Part shown: positions 33,689 through 42,006 of the stretch, one piece after another | Layout: the number at the start of each line of letters is the position of its first letter | How positions within the stretch are numbered: position 1 is the first letter of the stretch | Origin: Streptomyces sp. NBC_01283 | Lineage (GTDB): Bacteria > Actinomycetota > Actinomycetes > Streptomycetales > Streptomycetaceae | NCBI RefSeq assembly: GCF_041435335.1 | Contig: NZ_CP108430.1 | Coordinates: 1,736,001-1,800,000 of the forward strand | DNA: 64,000 nt | Reading direction: 5' to 3' | The notes under the pieces: model-generated | Seen by the model: the letters and a program-made list of their open reading frames with translations, nothing else | Database searches by the model: none | Told to the model about the DNA's origin: nothing | Translations under genes and position numbers: made by a program

Positions 33689-34585
33689 TCAGATGACAGG
33701 AGGTCGGCCCAGTCGGGTCAGGCGCCACACCGTACGCCACTTCATCGGTTTGCGCGGTCCGCAGGGCGTCGTCCAGCCCTCCTTGAAGCCGCCGAACCAG
33801 GCCTTGAGCGCGGGGCCGGAAGGCTTCCTGGCCAGGGTCAGGAGCATCCACACGCCGAGGTAGACCGGGACCAGGAGTGCGGGCAGGTTGCGGCGGGCGA
33901 GCCAGACGCGGTTGCGGGCGACCATCCGGTGGTACACCGCGTGCCGCGAGGGGGCGGTGGTGGGGTGGAAGAGCACCATGTCGGCGCGGTAGTCGATCAT
34001 CCAGCCCGCGTTCAGGGCACGCCAGGCGAGGTCGGTCTCCTCGTGGGCGTAGAAGAACTCGTCGGGCAGACCGCCGACCTCCGCCATGACCTGCGTACGG
34101 ACGGCATTGGCGCCGCCGAGGAAGGTCGTCACCCGGGATGAGCGCATCGGGTCGGCCGCGCGCAGGCGCGGGACGTGGCGGCGCTGGGTCTCCCCCGTGT
34201 CCGGGTCGGCGATGCGGAAGCTGATGATGCCGAGCTTCGGGTCGGCGGCGAAGGCCTCGCGGCACAGCTGGGCCGTGTCCATGTTGGCCAGGAGTCCGTC
34301 GTCGTCCAGGAACAGCAGGATGTCGACGTCGGTGCCGCCGGGGCCGAAGGCCTCGATGCCGACGTTGCGGCCGCCGGGGATGCCGAGGTTCTCGGGCAGC
34401 TCGACGGTCCGTACGCCCTCGGGGACGTCCGGCACGGGGGCGCCGTTGCCGACGACGACCACCTCGACCGGGTCGCCGTCCTGCTTGGCGACCGAGTCGA
34501 GGAGGGCGCGCAGCTCCTGCGGCCGGTTGCCCATGGTGATGATGACCGCGCCGACCTTCAGGGGACGGCTCCCCGCCGCACTCAC
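33689..34585 (-). CDS. Family 2 glycosyltransferase
   Basis: A 298-residue GT-A-fold glycosyltransferase. The nucleotide-binding region starts with VGAVIITMGNRPQELRALLD, the metal-binding motif is LLFLDDDGL near residue 95, and the acceptor-side ED-like motif lies in FFYAHEETDLAWRAL. A hydrophobic stretch near residue 250 may bind the membrane. The GTG at 34585 overlaps the stop of the phosphatidyltransferase gene (GTGA). It probably adds a sugar to the product of the cluster. Which sugar is unknown. Confidence 0.88.
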   Translation of the reverse strand: MSAAGSRPLKVGAVIITMGNRPQELRALLDSVAKQDGDPVEVVVVGNGAPVPDVPEGVRTVELPENLGIPGGRNVGIEAFGPGGTDVDILLFLDDDGLLANMDTAQLCREAFAADPKLGIISFRIADPDTGETQRRHVPRLRAADPMRSSRVTTFLGGANAVRTQVMAEVGGLPDEFFYAHEETDLAWRALNAGWMIDYRADMVLFHPTTAPSRHAVYHRMVARNRVWLARRNLPALLVPVYLGVWMLLTLARKPSGPALKAWFGGFKEGWTTPCGPRKPMKWRTVWRLTRLGRPPVI

Positions 34586-35361
34586 TTCAGCCTGCTGGAA
34601 GCGAGGATGGACACGAGGTGCAGCAGGGTCTGGAGCAGCGCGATGCCGGCCAGGACGGCGACACCGATCCGCGAGAAGAACAGGTCGCCGCGCACCTGGT
34701 CCACGATCGCGAGGACCAGGATGAGCAGGGACGCCTCGATGCCGAGCACGAGCCGGTGGAACTTCAGCGCGCCCGCGGCCCTGCGGGCCAGGGCCATGCC
34801 GGAGGAGCGCGGCTCGGAGGCCGACTCCTTGACCGGGGCGAGGCCCTGCTGGTGACGGGCGACACCGACGAGGTCGGTCTCCGCCTTGATCAGGATGGCG
34901 CCGAGCGCGGCGAGCGTGCCGAGGAAGGCCCACAGCCAGTCGATGCGGCCAGAGCCCCACAGATCGGCGGCGCGCAGACCGAAGCCGACCAGGACCGCGG
35001 CGTCGCACAGGTAGGCGGCGACACGGTCGAGGTAGACCCCGGCCATCGAGTACTGCTTGCGCCAGCGGGCGATCTCGCCGTCGACGCAGTCCAGCAGGAG
35101 ATACAGCTGGACCATGATCACGCCGAGTACGGCGCCCGTGATCCCCGGCACCAGAAGCGCCGGGGCGGCGAGGGCGCCGGCCACGGTCATCAGATACGTG
35201 AGCTGGTTGGGCGTGATCCTGGTGTTCACCAGGTAGCGGTCGCAGCGCAGCGAGATCTCTCGCATGTACAGGCGTCCCGCCCAGTGCTCACCGCTGCGCC
35301 GATCCTTCACCCCTGCGGGGTGAACGACGGGGCGGAGTTCAGCTACCGATGGCCTTGGCAT
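34582..35361 (-). CDS. CDP-alcohol phosphatidyltransferase family protein, fourth Asp replaced
   Basis: A 259-residue membrane protein with about six helices. The family motif reads LDCVDGEIARWRKQYSMAG then VYLDRVAAYLCD. The first three conserved aspartates are present, but the position four residues after the third Asp, where the motif needs Asp, is Ala. A further Asp lies four residues on. The family links alcohols to CDP-activated lipids or polyols with release of CMP. The start overlaps the dehydrogenase gene by 23 bases. The altered motif leaves activity in doubt; see findings. Confidence 0.85.
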   Translation of the reverse strand: MPRPSVAELRPVVHPAGVKDRRSGEHWAGRLYMREISLRCDRYLVNTRITPNQLTYLMTVAGALAAPALLVPGITGAVLGVIMVQLYLLLDCVDGEIARWRKQYSMAGVYLDRVAAYLCDAAVLVGFGLRAADLWGSGRIDWLWAFLGTLAALGAILIKAETDLVGVARHQQGLAPVKESASEPRSSGMALARRAAGALKFHRLVLGIEASLLILVLAIVDQVRGDLFFSRIGVAVLAGIALLQTLLHLVSILASSRLK

Positions 35362-36403
35362 AGTCGGCGTATGCGTCCTTGATCTGGTCGGAATTCAGAT
35401 TGAGGTGCTCGAGGATCGTGTAGCGCCCGGGGCGCGTCTGCGGGGCGTACTCCACGACCTGGACGAACTCGTCCACGGTGAAGCCGATCTCCTGCGGCGT
35501 CACGGGGAGACCGTGCCTGCGCAGCACCTCCACCATGTACAGCGACTCCTCGCGTGCCCCGCGCAGGAACATCGCGAAGGCCGCGCCCAGGCCGCACTGC
35601 TCGCCGTGGCTGGCAGCGCGCTTGGGGAAGAGGAGGTCGAAGGCGTGGTTGATCTCGTGGCAGGCGCCGGACGCCGGGCGGGAGTCGCCCGACACGGACA
35701 TCGCGATGCCGGTGAGGACCAGACCCTCGGCGAGGACCTGCAGGAAGGCGTCGTCGCCCACGCCCCCGGGGTGGCGCAGGACGGCCTCGCCGGCCTGGCG
35801 GGCCATCGCGGCCGCGAGGCCGTCGATGTCCTCGCCGCGCTCACGCGCGGCGAGCTCCCAGTCCGCGATCGCGGAGATGTTGGACAGGGCGTCGCCGATG
35901 CCGGAGCGCACGAACCGTACGGGAGCCTCGCGGATCACGTCGAGGTCGATGACGACCGCGATGGGGTTCGGGACTCCGTACGAGCCGCGGCCCGCGTCGT
36001 TGTCGAGCGTGGCGACCGGCGAGCACAGACCGTCGTGCGACAGGTTCGTCGCGACGGCGACCAGCGGCAGGCCGACGCGCGCGGCAGCGAACTTGGCGCA
36101 GTCGATGATCTTGCCGCCGCCGAGGCCCACGACCGCGTCGTAGCGGCCCTTCTTGATGGCGTCGGCGAGCTTGATGGCGTCATCGAGCGTGCCGCCGCCG
36201 ACCTCGAACCACTCGGCGCTGGGCAGCGACGGTTCGAGCCGCTGGCGGAGCACCGCGCCGGAGCCACCGCTGATGGCGATGGCGAGCTTGCCGGTTGACG
36301 AGCAGATCCGCTGGTCCGCGAGGACACCGGCCAGGTCGTTGAGCGCCCCCGGCCGGATGTCCACGACGACCGGCGAGGGGATGAGCCTCGTCAGTACTGG
36401 CAC
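35339..36403 (-). CDS. Iron-containing / glycerol-1-phosphate dehydrogenase-like protein
   Basis: A 354-residue dehydroquinate-synthase-like dehydrogenase resembling AraM/EgsA glycerol-1-phosphate dehydrogenases. The NAD-binding motif is GLGGGKIIDCAKF. Metal ligands are the Asp in SGIGDALSNI, the His in GACHEINHAFD and the His in ASHGEQCGLG. The enzyme would reduce dihydroxyacetone phosphate or a sugar phosphate to a polyol phosphate. GTG at 36403 has GGGAG 6 bases upstream and overlaps the nucleotidyltransferase end by 13 bases. The start at 36454 is less likely. Confidence 0.85.
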   Translation of the reverse strand: MPVLTRLIPSPVVVDIRPGALNDLAGVLADQRICSSTGKLAIAISGGSGAVLRQRLEPSLPSAEWFEVGGGTLDDAIKLADAIKKGRYDAVVGLGGGKIIDCAKFAAARVGLPLVAVATNLSHDGLCSPVATLDNDAGRGSYGVPNPIAVVIDLDVIREAPVRFVRSGIGDALSNISAIADWELAARERGEDIDGLAAAMARQAGEAVLRHPGGVGDDAFLQVLAEGLVLTGIAMSVSGDSRPASGACHEINHAFDLLFPKRAASHGEQCGLGAAFAMFLRGAREESLYMVEVLRRHGLPVTPQEIGFTVDEFVQVVEYAPQTRPGRYTILEHLNLNSDQIKDAYADYAKAIGS

Positions 36404-37128
36404 GCGATCTCCCGGCCCTTGGCGAGGTCGTCGTGGTTGTCGATCTCGACCCACTTGACGTCGCCGATCGGCTCCACGTCGATCTTGAAGCCGCGGTTGA
36501 CGAGCTCCTGGTAGCCGTCCTCGTAGTAGAGGTCGGGGTCGCGCTCGAAGGTGGTCTTCAGCGCGTCGGCGAGCTCGTCGGCCGCCTCGCCCTCGATGAG
36601 GGTGACGCCGATGTACTCACCGGTGGCCGTCGCCGGGTCCATCAGCTTGGTGATCTTCTGGACGCCCTTGGCGGGGTCCACGATGACCTTCATCTCCTCG
36701 TCGGCGAGGTTCTTCACCGTGTCGAGGGCGAGGATGATCTTCTTGCCGTCACCGCGGGCGGCGAGCAGCGTCTTCTCGACGGAGACCGGGTGCACGGTGT
36801 CCCCGTTGGCGAGGATCACGGTGTGCTTGATCGAGTCACGGCCGCACCAGAGGGAGTAGGCGTTGTTCCACTCCTCGGCCTTGTCGTTGTCGATCAGCGT
36901 GAGCTTGAGGCCGTACTTCGCCTCGAGCGCCGCCTTGCGGTCGTAGACGGCTTCCTTGCGGTAGCCGACGATGATCGCTACCTCGGTGAGACCGATCTCC
37001 GCGAAGTTGCCGAGGGTCAGGTCGAGGATGGTGGTGTCACCGTCGACCGGCACCAGGGCCTTGGGGAGCGTGTCGGTGTAGGGGCGAAGACGCCGTCCGG
37101 CGCCGGCCGCCAGCACGAGGCCGATCAT
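36391..37128 (-). CDS. Sugar/polyol-phosphate nucleotidyltransferase
   Basis: A 245-residue Rossmann-like nucleotidyltransferase. The nucleotide-binding motif LAAGAGRRLRPYTDTLPKAL opens the protein, and LANGDTVHP carries the metal-binding Asp. The overall pattern is that of CTP-dependent inositol-phosphate or phosphocholine cytidylyltransferases as well as glucose-1-phosphate types. Next to a polyol-phosphate dehydrogenase and CDP-alcohol transferases it most likely makes a CDP-polyol. The ATG overlaps the stop of the upstream gene (ATGA). Confidence 0.88.
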   Translation of the reverse strand: MIGLVLAAGAGRRLRPYTDTLPKALVPVDGDTTILDLTLGNFAEIGLTEVAIIVGYRKEAVYDRKAALEAKYGLKLTLIDNDKAEEWNNAYSLWCGRDSIKHTVILANGDTVHPVSVEKTLLAARGDGKKIILALDTVKNLADEEMKVIVDPAKGVQKITKLMDPATATGEYIGVTLIEGEAADELADALKTTFERDPDLYYEDGYQELVNRGFKIDVEPIGDVKWVEIDNHDDLAKGREIACQY

Positions 37129-38939
37129 GCGGGTTCTCCTTCATCGTGTACGGCGGGTGCTCCACGTTTGTGAGCGGTCACCCAGAAGCGGATGCTCTCG
37201 ACGAGCACCACGAGTGCCACGGCCACGGCGAGTGCCGTGAGCGCGACGGTGAAATCTGTGTCGGTGAGCAGAGCGGCGGCGAGAGCGACCGCGAGCGTCC
37301 TGCCCTCATGCCCGCCGATCGCCCGCACCAGCCAGTGCGGCGGCGCGCCTGCGTCGCCGCGGATGCGGTACACCGTGTCGTAGTGATGGTAGGCGACGGC
37401 GGACACCAGTCCGAAAGCCGCGGGCAGGGCGCCGTTCACGTCCGCGTTGGCGGCCAGCAGCAGGATCGTGCCGTACTCGGCCGCGCGGAAGAACGGCGGG
37501 ACCAGCCAGTCGAGGGCGCCCTTGAGGGGGCGGGCGACGGCGAGTCCCGAAGTGATGACGTAGATCACCGCGGCGACGATCACCCACGGGCTGCCGTACG
37601 ACGTGAGTCCCGCCACGCAGACCAGCACGGCGCCGCCGGCGAAGGCGAGCAGCGGCGCGGGCAGCGCCGGGCCGCGGAGCCTGAGTGCGGCGAAGGCGGT
37701 CGCGAGCGGGCCGGTGTCGGCGAGGTCCGCGAGTGCCTGGGCTGCGCGGTCGGTGCGGGTCGCCTTGCGGGTCAGCGAGCGCAGGAGACGGCCGGCCGTG
37801 GTGTAGCAGGCGGCGAGTCCACAGCCGATGAGCAGGACGACCAGGGTGATGCGCGGCGTGGTCACCGCGGTGAGCACGGCGATCAGGGCCCAGCGCTCGC
37901 CGATCGGCAGCACGATCATGCGGCGCAGCCAGACCGTCCAGCCGACGCTGTCGAGCTTGTCGGAGAGGGCAGCGGTGGGGCTGGTGTTGGCGGTGGCGTC
38001 GTGATTCGCCTCATTGAACGAGAAGTCCACGACGTGCCGGCAGGTCTGCAGGACCATCGCGCCGAGCGCGAGCGCCCATACGTCGTCGCCGGTGGCGTTC
38101 GCCGCGCCGAGCGCGAGGCCCGCGTAGTAGGCGTACTCCTTGGCGCGGTCGAAGGTCGCGTCCAGCCAGGCGCCCAGCGTCGAGTACTGCAGGGAGTAGC
38201 GGGCGAGCTGCCCGTCCGTGCAGTCCAGGACGAAGGAGAAGAGCAGCAGAAGGCCGGCCGCGACGAAGCCGGGGCGGGTGCCGGTGGCCGCGCAGCCCGC
38301 CGCGATCAGGGCGACGAGCAGCGAGGCCGTCGTGACCTGGTTCGGGGTGAGGCCGCGGCGCGCGCACCAGCGGGCGATGTAACGCGAGTAAGGGGAGATG
38401 CAGTACGTCGTGAAGAAGCCGTCCCGCGACTTGACCGCGGTCCGCAGGCGTACGGCCTCGTCGTCCACGGCGGCCACGGCCTGCCGCGCCTCGTTCCGTG
38501 CCTGAGGATCGCTGGGCACGGTGGCGACGAGGGTGCCGAGGTCGGGGCGGTGGACGTCGCGGCCTTCGGCGGCCAGAGTCTCGGAGACGTGGTCCGCGAG
38601 CGCCTCCACCGTCAGGGCGGAGCCGCCGCCGTTGCCCGAGCCCGTGGTGGACCGCAGCGCACGCGTCAGGTCCGCCCTGGCCTCGGGCTGCGCGGTCACG
38701 GCGCCGGGAACGGCGGACGCGGCGAAGCGGGGGTCCGTCAGGCCGAGGCGGAGGGCGTGGACGTGGCCCACGAAGCGCGCGTCGACGACCGCGACCCGCT
38801 GTCCGGCCGGGACGGCGGCGAGCAGCGTCTCGGTGTCCGCCGCGTCGGAGGCGACCCGTACGTCAAATCCCAGGGACCGCAGATCGCCTTCGAGCGGCGA
38901 CCCGGGGACCGGCTGACCGGTCAGGATGGCGGTCGACAG
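37125..38939 (-). CDS. DUF5941 / CDP-alcohol phosphatidyltransferase protein, apparent CTG start
   Basis: A 604-residue protein. The N-terminal 200 residues (beginning STAILTGQPVPG) resemble a reduced nucleotidyltransferase-like region; a CDP-alcohol phosphatidyltransferase domain follows with a full motif, DCTDGQLARYSLQYSTLG then AWLDATFDRAKEY, all four Asp present; the C-terminal half is hydrophobic with DUF5941 features. A TGA in frame at 38948-38946 limits the start, and the first usable codon after it is CTG at 38939, with AAGGAG 9 bases upstream. No ATG, GTG or TTG occurs in frame before the GTG at 38771, which would cut off 56 residues. It is the first gene of the seven-gene operon. 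Confidence 0.82.
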   Translation of the reverse strand: MSTAILTGQPVPGSPLEGDLRSLGFDVRVASDAADTETLLAAVPAGQRVAVVDARFVGHVHALRLGLTDPRFAASAVPGAVTAQPEARADLTRALRSTTGSGNGGGSALTVEALADHVSETLAAEGRDVHRPDLGTLVATVPSDPQARNEARQAVAAVDDEAVRLRTAVKSRDGFFTTYCISPYSRYIARWCARRGLTPNQVTTASLLVALIAAGCAATGTRPGFVAAGLLLLFSFVLDCTDGQLARYSLQYSTLGAWLDATFDRAKEYAYYAGLALGAANATGDDVWALALGAMVLQTCRHVVDFSFNEANHDATANTSPTAALSDKLDSVGWTVWLRRMIVLPIGERWALIAVLTAVTTPRITLVVLLIGCGLAACYTTAGRLLRSLTRKATRTDRAAQALADLADTGPLATAFAALRLRGPALPAPLLAFAGGAVLVCVAGLTSYGSPWVIVAAVIYVITSGLAVARPLKGALDWLVPPFFRAAEYGTILLLAANADVNGALPAAFGLVSAVAYHHYDTVYRIRGDAGAPPHWLVRAIGGHEGRTLAVALAAALLTDTDFTVALTALAVAVALVVLVESIRFWVTAHKRGAPAVHDEGEPA

Positions 38940-39196
38940 ACGAACTCACTCCTTGATTGCCGGCGCGGCTCGCGCCGGGCACGTGCGTGATGAGGGGCGC
39001 CCCTGGCCGGCAGCGGCCGGGCGGCACGTCGGCAGAGGCTATCGGATGATGGGAAGCGGGCGTTCACCGCCCGTTTACGGCCCCATAAGCAGAACCTGCA
39101 GAGCCCTCCGCCAACTCGATCATCATGGTCGATCGGGGGCGGCACCCACAAACCGCGCTTCATGTGACCGGCACAAACGACATAAAGTCGACGCCC
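38940..39196. promoter_or_regulatory. Divergent promoter region with PHO-box-like repeat
   Basis: No gene is seen in these 257 bases between the seven-gene operon and galE. GTTCACC at 39062-39068 and GTTTACG at 39073-39079 are spaced 11 bases, as in a PhoP direct repeat. TAAAGT at 39183-39188, 8 bases before the galE ATG, is a likely -10 box for leaderless transcription. A promoter for the minus-strand operon is expected but not resolved. Confidence 0.5.
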
Positions 39197-40180
39197 ATGA
39201 CATGGATGATCACAGGTGGAGCGGGTTATATCGGGGCACATGTGGCGCGGGCCATGGCCGGTGCCGGGGAGCGGGTGGTCGTCCTGGACGACGTCTCGGC
39301 CGGGGTGCCGGAGCGGCTCCCCGCGGACATTCCGCTCATCAGGGGCTCATCGCTCGACGGTGATCTGCTGCGGCGGGCCTTCGCCGAGCATGAGGTGACG
39401 GGTGTGGTGCACCTCGCGGCGCGCAAGCAGGTCGGCGAATCCGTGGAGCAGCCGCTGCGCTACTACCGGGAGAACGTCGGCGGCCTGGTGACGCTGCTCG
39501 AAGCGGTGGCCGATGCGGGCATCAAGCGGTTCGTCTTCTCCTCGTCGGCCGCGGTGTACGGCAACCCGCCCGACGTGGCCCTGGTGGCGGAGGACACCCC
39601 CTGCGTGCCGATCAACCCGTACGGCGAGACGAAGCTCGCCGGGGAGTGGCTGGTGCGGGCCGCGGGCCGGGCGCACGGCATCGCGACCGTGTGCTTGCGC
39701 TACTTCAATGTGGCGGGCGCCTCGGCCCCCGAGCTCGCGGACACCGGGGTCTACAACGTGGTCCCGATGGTCTTCGACCGGCTCACCCGCGACGAGTCAC
39801 CGCGGATCTTCGGTGACGACCACCCGACGCCGGACGGCACCTGCGTCCGTGACTACATCCACGTGGCCGACCTCGCCGACGCCCACCTCGCGGCGGCCCG
39901 CCGTGTCGAGGCGCACCCCGAGGGCGACCTGACGGTGAACATCGGCCGCGGCGAGGGAGTTTCCGTACGCGAACTCGTCACCCTCATCGGCGAGATCTCG
40001 GGTGACCACCGGCCGGCGATCGTCGAGCCGCGCCGCGAGGGCGACGCCCCGCGCGCCGTCGCGGATGCCGGTCTGGCCGCCGAGAAGCTGGGCTGGAAGG
40101 CGCGGCGCACGGTACGCGAGATGGTCGAATCCGCGTGGGCCGGCTGGTGCCTCCACCACCCCGAGGCGCACCGCCCCTGA
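39197..40180 (+). CDS. galE: NAD-dependent epimerase, UDP-glucose 4-epimerase-like
   Basis: A 327-residue extended short-chain dehydrogenase. The NAD-binding motif TGGAGYIGAHVARAM starts the protein, the catalytic Tyr and Lys are in INPYGETKLAGEW, and the Ser is in FSSSAAVYGN. The architecture and length fit GalE, which interconverts UDP-glucose and UDP-galactose. ATG at 39197 is preceded by a -10 box 8 bases away and no ribosome site. Divergent to the polymer operon, it may supply its UDP-sugar. Other sugar epimerases of the family are possible. Confidence 0.88.
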   Translation: MTWMITGGAGYIGAHVARAMAGAGERVVVLDDVSAGVPERLPADIPLIRGSSLDGDLLRRAFAEHEVTGVVHLAARKQVGESVEQPLRYYRENVGGLVTLLEAVADAGIKRFVFSSSAAVYGNPPDVALVAEDTPCVPINPYGETKLAGEWLVRAAGRAHGIATVCLRYFNVAGASAPELADTGVYNVVPMVFDRLTRDESPRIFGDDHPTPDGTCVRDYIHVADLADAHLAAARRVEAHPEGDLTVNIGRGEGVSVRELVTLIGEISGDHRPAIVEPRREGDAPRAVADAGLAAEKLGWKARRTVREMVESAWAGWCLHHPEAHRP

Positions 40181-40190
40181 TCACCTCAGT

Positions 40191-40224
40191 GCTCTGACCT
40201 GCGGTCATTTCCGCAGGTCAGAGC
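40191..40224 (+). terminator. Strong terminator after galE
   Basis: GCTCTGACCTGCGG at 40191-40204 and CCGCAGGTCAGAGC at 40211-40224 are exact complements, a 14-bp stem with a 6-base loop, 11 bases after the galE stop. Confidence 0.92.
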
Positions 40225-40227
40225 ATA

Positions 40228-40242
40228 TGACAACGGTGTTCA
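40228..40242 (+). promoter_or_regulatory. Zur-box-like site upstream of zitB
   Basis: TGACAACGGTGTTCA is a 15-base imperfect dyad that matches the Streptomyces Zur consensus TGAAAATGATTTTCA at 11 of 15 positions. It lies about 105 bases upstream of zitB. In S. coelicolor Zur is known to activate zitB at high zinc, so the site makes functional sense. Confidence 0.55.
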
Positions 40243-40345
40243 GTGCCGTGTTGCCGGATACCCCCACCCCGTAGTTCACTGTGATCGCGGCAGACGCGCG
40301 ACCAGGGGACAGAAGACCGATACCGACCATACGGAGGCGGCTTCC

Positions 40346-41272
40346 ATGGGGGCTGGGCACGACCACGGACACACACACGGGGGGACGGCGACGGCGGCGT
40401 ACCGAGGGCGGCTGCGCATCGCGCTCTCGATCACGGTCACCGTCATGGTGGTCGAGATCGTCGGCGGCCTCATGGCGGATTCGCTCGCGCTCATCGCGGA
40501 CGCGACGCACATGGCGACGGACGCGCTGGGTCTCGGCATGGCACTGCTCGCGATCCAGTTCGCCAACCGCCCGGCGACGGAGAACCGCACCTTCGGCTAC
40601 GCCCGGGCCGAGATCCTCGCCGCGCTCGCCAACTGTCTGCTGCTGCTCGGCGTCGGCGGCTACGTCCTGTACGAGGCGATCCAGCGGTTCATCACGCCCG
40701 CCGAGACCGAGGGCGGACTGACCATCGTCTTCGGGGTCGTCGGCCTGGTGGCGAACATCATCTCCCTCTCGCTCCTGATGCGCGGCCAGAAGGACAGCCT
40801 GAACGTGCGCGGCGCCTTCCTGGAGGTCGTGGCCGACGCGCTGGGCTCCCTGGCCGTGATCGTCGCCGCGGTGCTCATCCTGACGACCGGCTGGCAGGCG
40901 GCGGACCCGATCGCCTCGCTGGTCATCGGCCTCATGATCGTCCCGCGTACGGTGAAGCTCCTGCGCGAGACCCTGAACGTGCTCCTTGAGTCCGCGCCGA
41001 AGGGCGTCGACATGGCCGAGGTCCGCCAGCACATACTGGATCTGCCGGGCGTCGAGGACGTCCACGACCTGCACGCCTGGACCATCACTTCGGGGATGCC
41101 GGTCCTCTCCGCACACGTGGTCGTCAGCACCGAGACGCTCAACGGGATCGGCCACGAGAAGATGCTGCACGAGCTGCAGGGCTGCCTGGGCGACCACTTC
41201 GACGTGGAGCACTGCACGTTCCAGCTGGAGCCGGTGGGCCACGCGGAGCACGAGGCAAAGCTCTGCCACTGA
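40346..41272 (+). CDS. zitB: Cation diffusion facilitator, zinc exporter ZitB
   Basis: A 308-residue CDF transporter. The His-rich N-terminus HDHGHTHG is followed by six membrane helices to about residue 220 and a cytoplasmic ferredoxin-like domain (ILDLPGVEDVHDLHAW). The TM2 metal motif is DATHMATDAL; in TM5 the motif is EVVADAL, with Glu where many family members have His. It exports zinc with proton antiport. A Zur-like box lies upstream, idi lies next, and the ATG has GGAGG some 8 bases before it. The gene corresponds from memory to SCO6751. Confidence 0.92.
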   Translation: MGAGHDHGHTHGGTATAAYRGRLRIALSITVTVMVVEIVGGLMADSLALIADATHMATDALGLGMALLAIQFANRPATENRTFGYARAEILAALANCLLLLGVGGYVLYEAIQRFITPAETEGGLTIVFGVVGLVANIISLSLLMRGQKDSLNVRGAFLEVVADALGSLAVIVAAVLILTTGWQAADPIASLVIGLMIVPRTVKLLRETLNVLLESAPKGVDMAEVRQHILDLPGVEDVHDLHAWTITSGMPVLSAHVVVSTETLNGIGHEKMLHELQGCLGDHFDVEHCTFQLEPVGHAEHEAKLCH

Positions 41273-41388
41273 CACCGGCGCCGACACCGGCACGGACACC
41301 GGTGAGGGTGGCTTCCGGTGGTTCCTTGCCAGGAGGGGCGGTCACGTGCGGCAGACTTGAGGCTCGAAGACCGAAGCGAAGGATGGGT

Positions 41389-41982
41389 ATGCCGACCACA
41401 CCTGCCACCGCGGCGAACAGCTCGTCGAACGGCACCGGAGAAGCGATCTTGCTGGAACTCGTCGACGAGGACGGCAGGACGATCGGCACGGCGGAGAAAC
41501 TCTCCGCGCATCAGGCGCCCGGGCAGCTGCACCGGGCGTTCTCCGTCTTCCTCTTCGACGAGCAGGGGCGGCTGTTGCTCCAGCAGCGCGCCCTGGGCAA
41601 GTACCACTCCCCCGGCGTCTGGTCGAACACCTGCTGCGGCCACCCGTACCCCGGCGAGGCGCCGTTCGCGGCCGCCGCCCGCCGGACGTACGAGGAGCTG
41701 GGCGTCTCGCCCTCGCTGCTCGCGGAGGCCGGCACCGTGCGCTACAACCACCCGGACCCCGACTCGGGCCTGGTGGAGCAGGAGTTCAACCATCTCTTCG
41801 TGGGGATGGTCCAGTCGCCGCTGCGGCCCGACCCGTCCGAGGTCGGCGAGACCGCGTTCGTGACGGCCGGTGAGCTGGCGGAGCGGCACGCCGAGGGGCC
41901 GTTCTCCGCGTGGTTCATGACCGTCCTGGACTCGGCGCGGCCCGCGATCCGGGAGCTGACGGGGCCGTCGGCCGGCTGGTGA
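41389..41982 (+). CDS. idi: Isopentenyl-diphosphate delta-isomerase, type I
   Basis: A 197-residue Nudix-fold isomerase. The catalytic Cys lies in NTCCGHPYPGE and the catalytic Glu in LVEQEFNHLFVG; the Nudix region ARRTYEELGVSP is clear. It interconverts IPP and DMAPP, the substrates of the prenyl synthase in the hopanoid operon. ATG at 41389 is chosen over the ATG at 41383 because GAAGG then lies 6 bases upstream. The gene is separated from the hopanoid operon by about 10 kb, so it is not part of it. Confidence 0.94.
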   Translation: MPTTPATAANSSSNGTGEAILLELVDEDGRTIGTAEKLSAHQAPGQLHRAFSVFLFDEQGRLLLQQRALGKYHSPGVWSNTCCGHPYPGEAPFAAAARRTYEELGVSPSLLAEAGTVRYNHPDPDSGLVEQEFNHLFVGMVQSPLRPDPSEVGETAFVTAGELAERHAEGPFSAWFMTVLDSARPAIRELTGPSAGW

Positions 41983-42006
41983 CCCGACTCCCTGTCTGAT
42001 CCCGGT

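Noticed and set aside
40346..41272. Altered metal selectivity of ZitB because TM5 has Glu in place of His
   Set aside because: The gene context (Zur-like box, idi neighbour) points to a zinc exporter, and I believe Glu occurs at this place in related actinobacterial proteins; I could not check.
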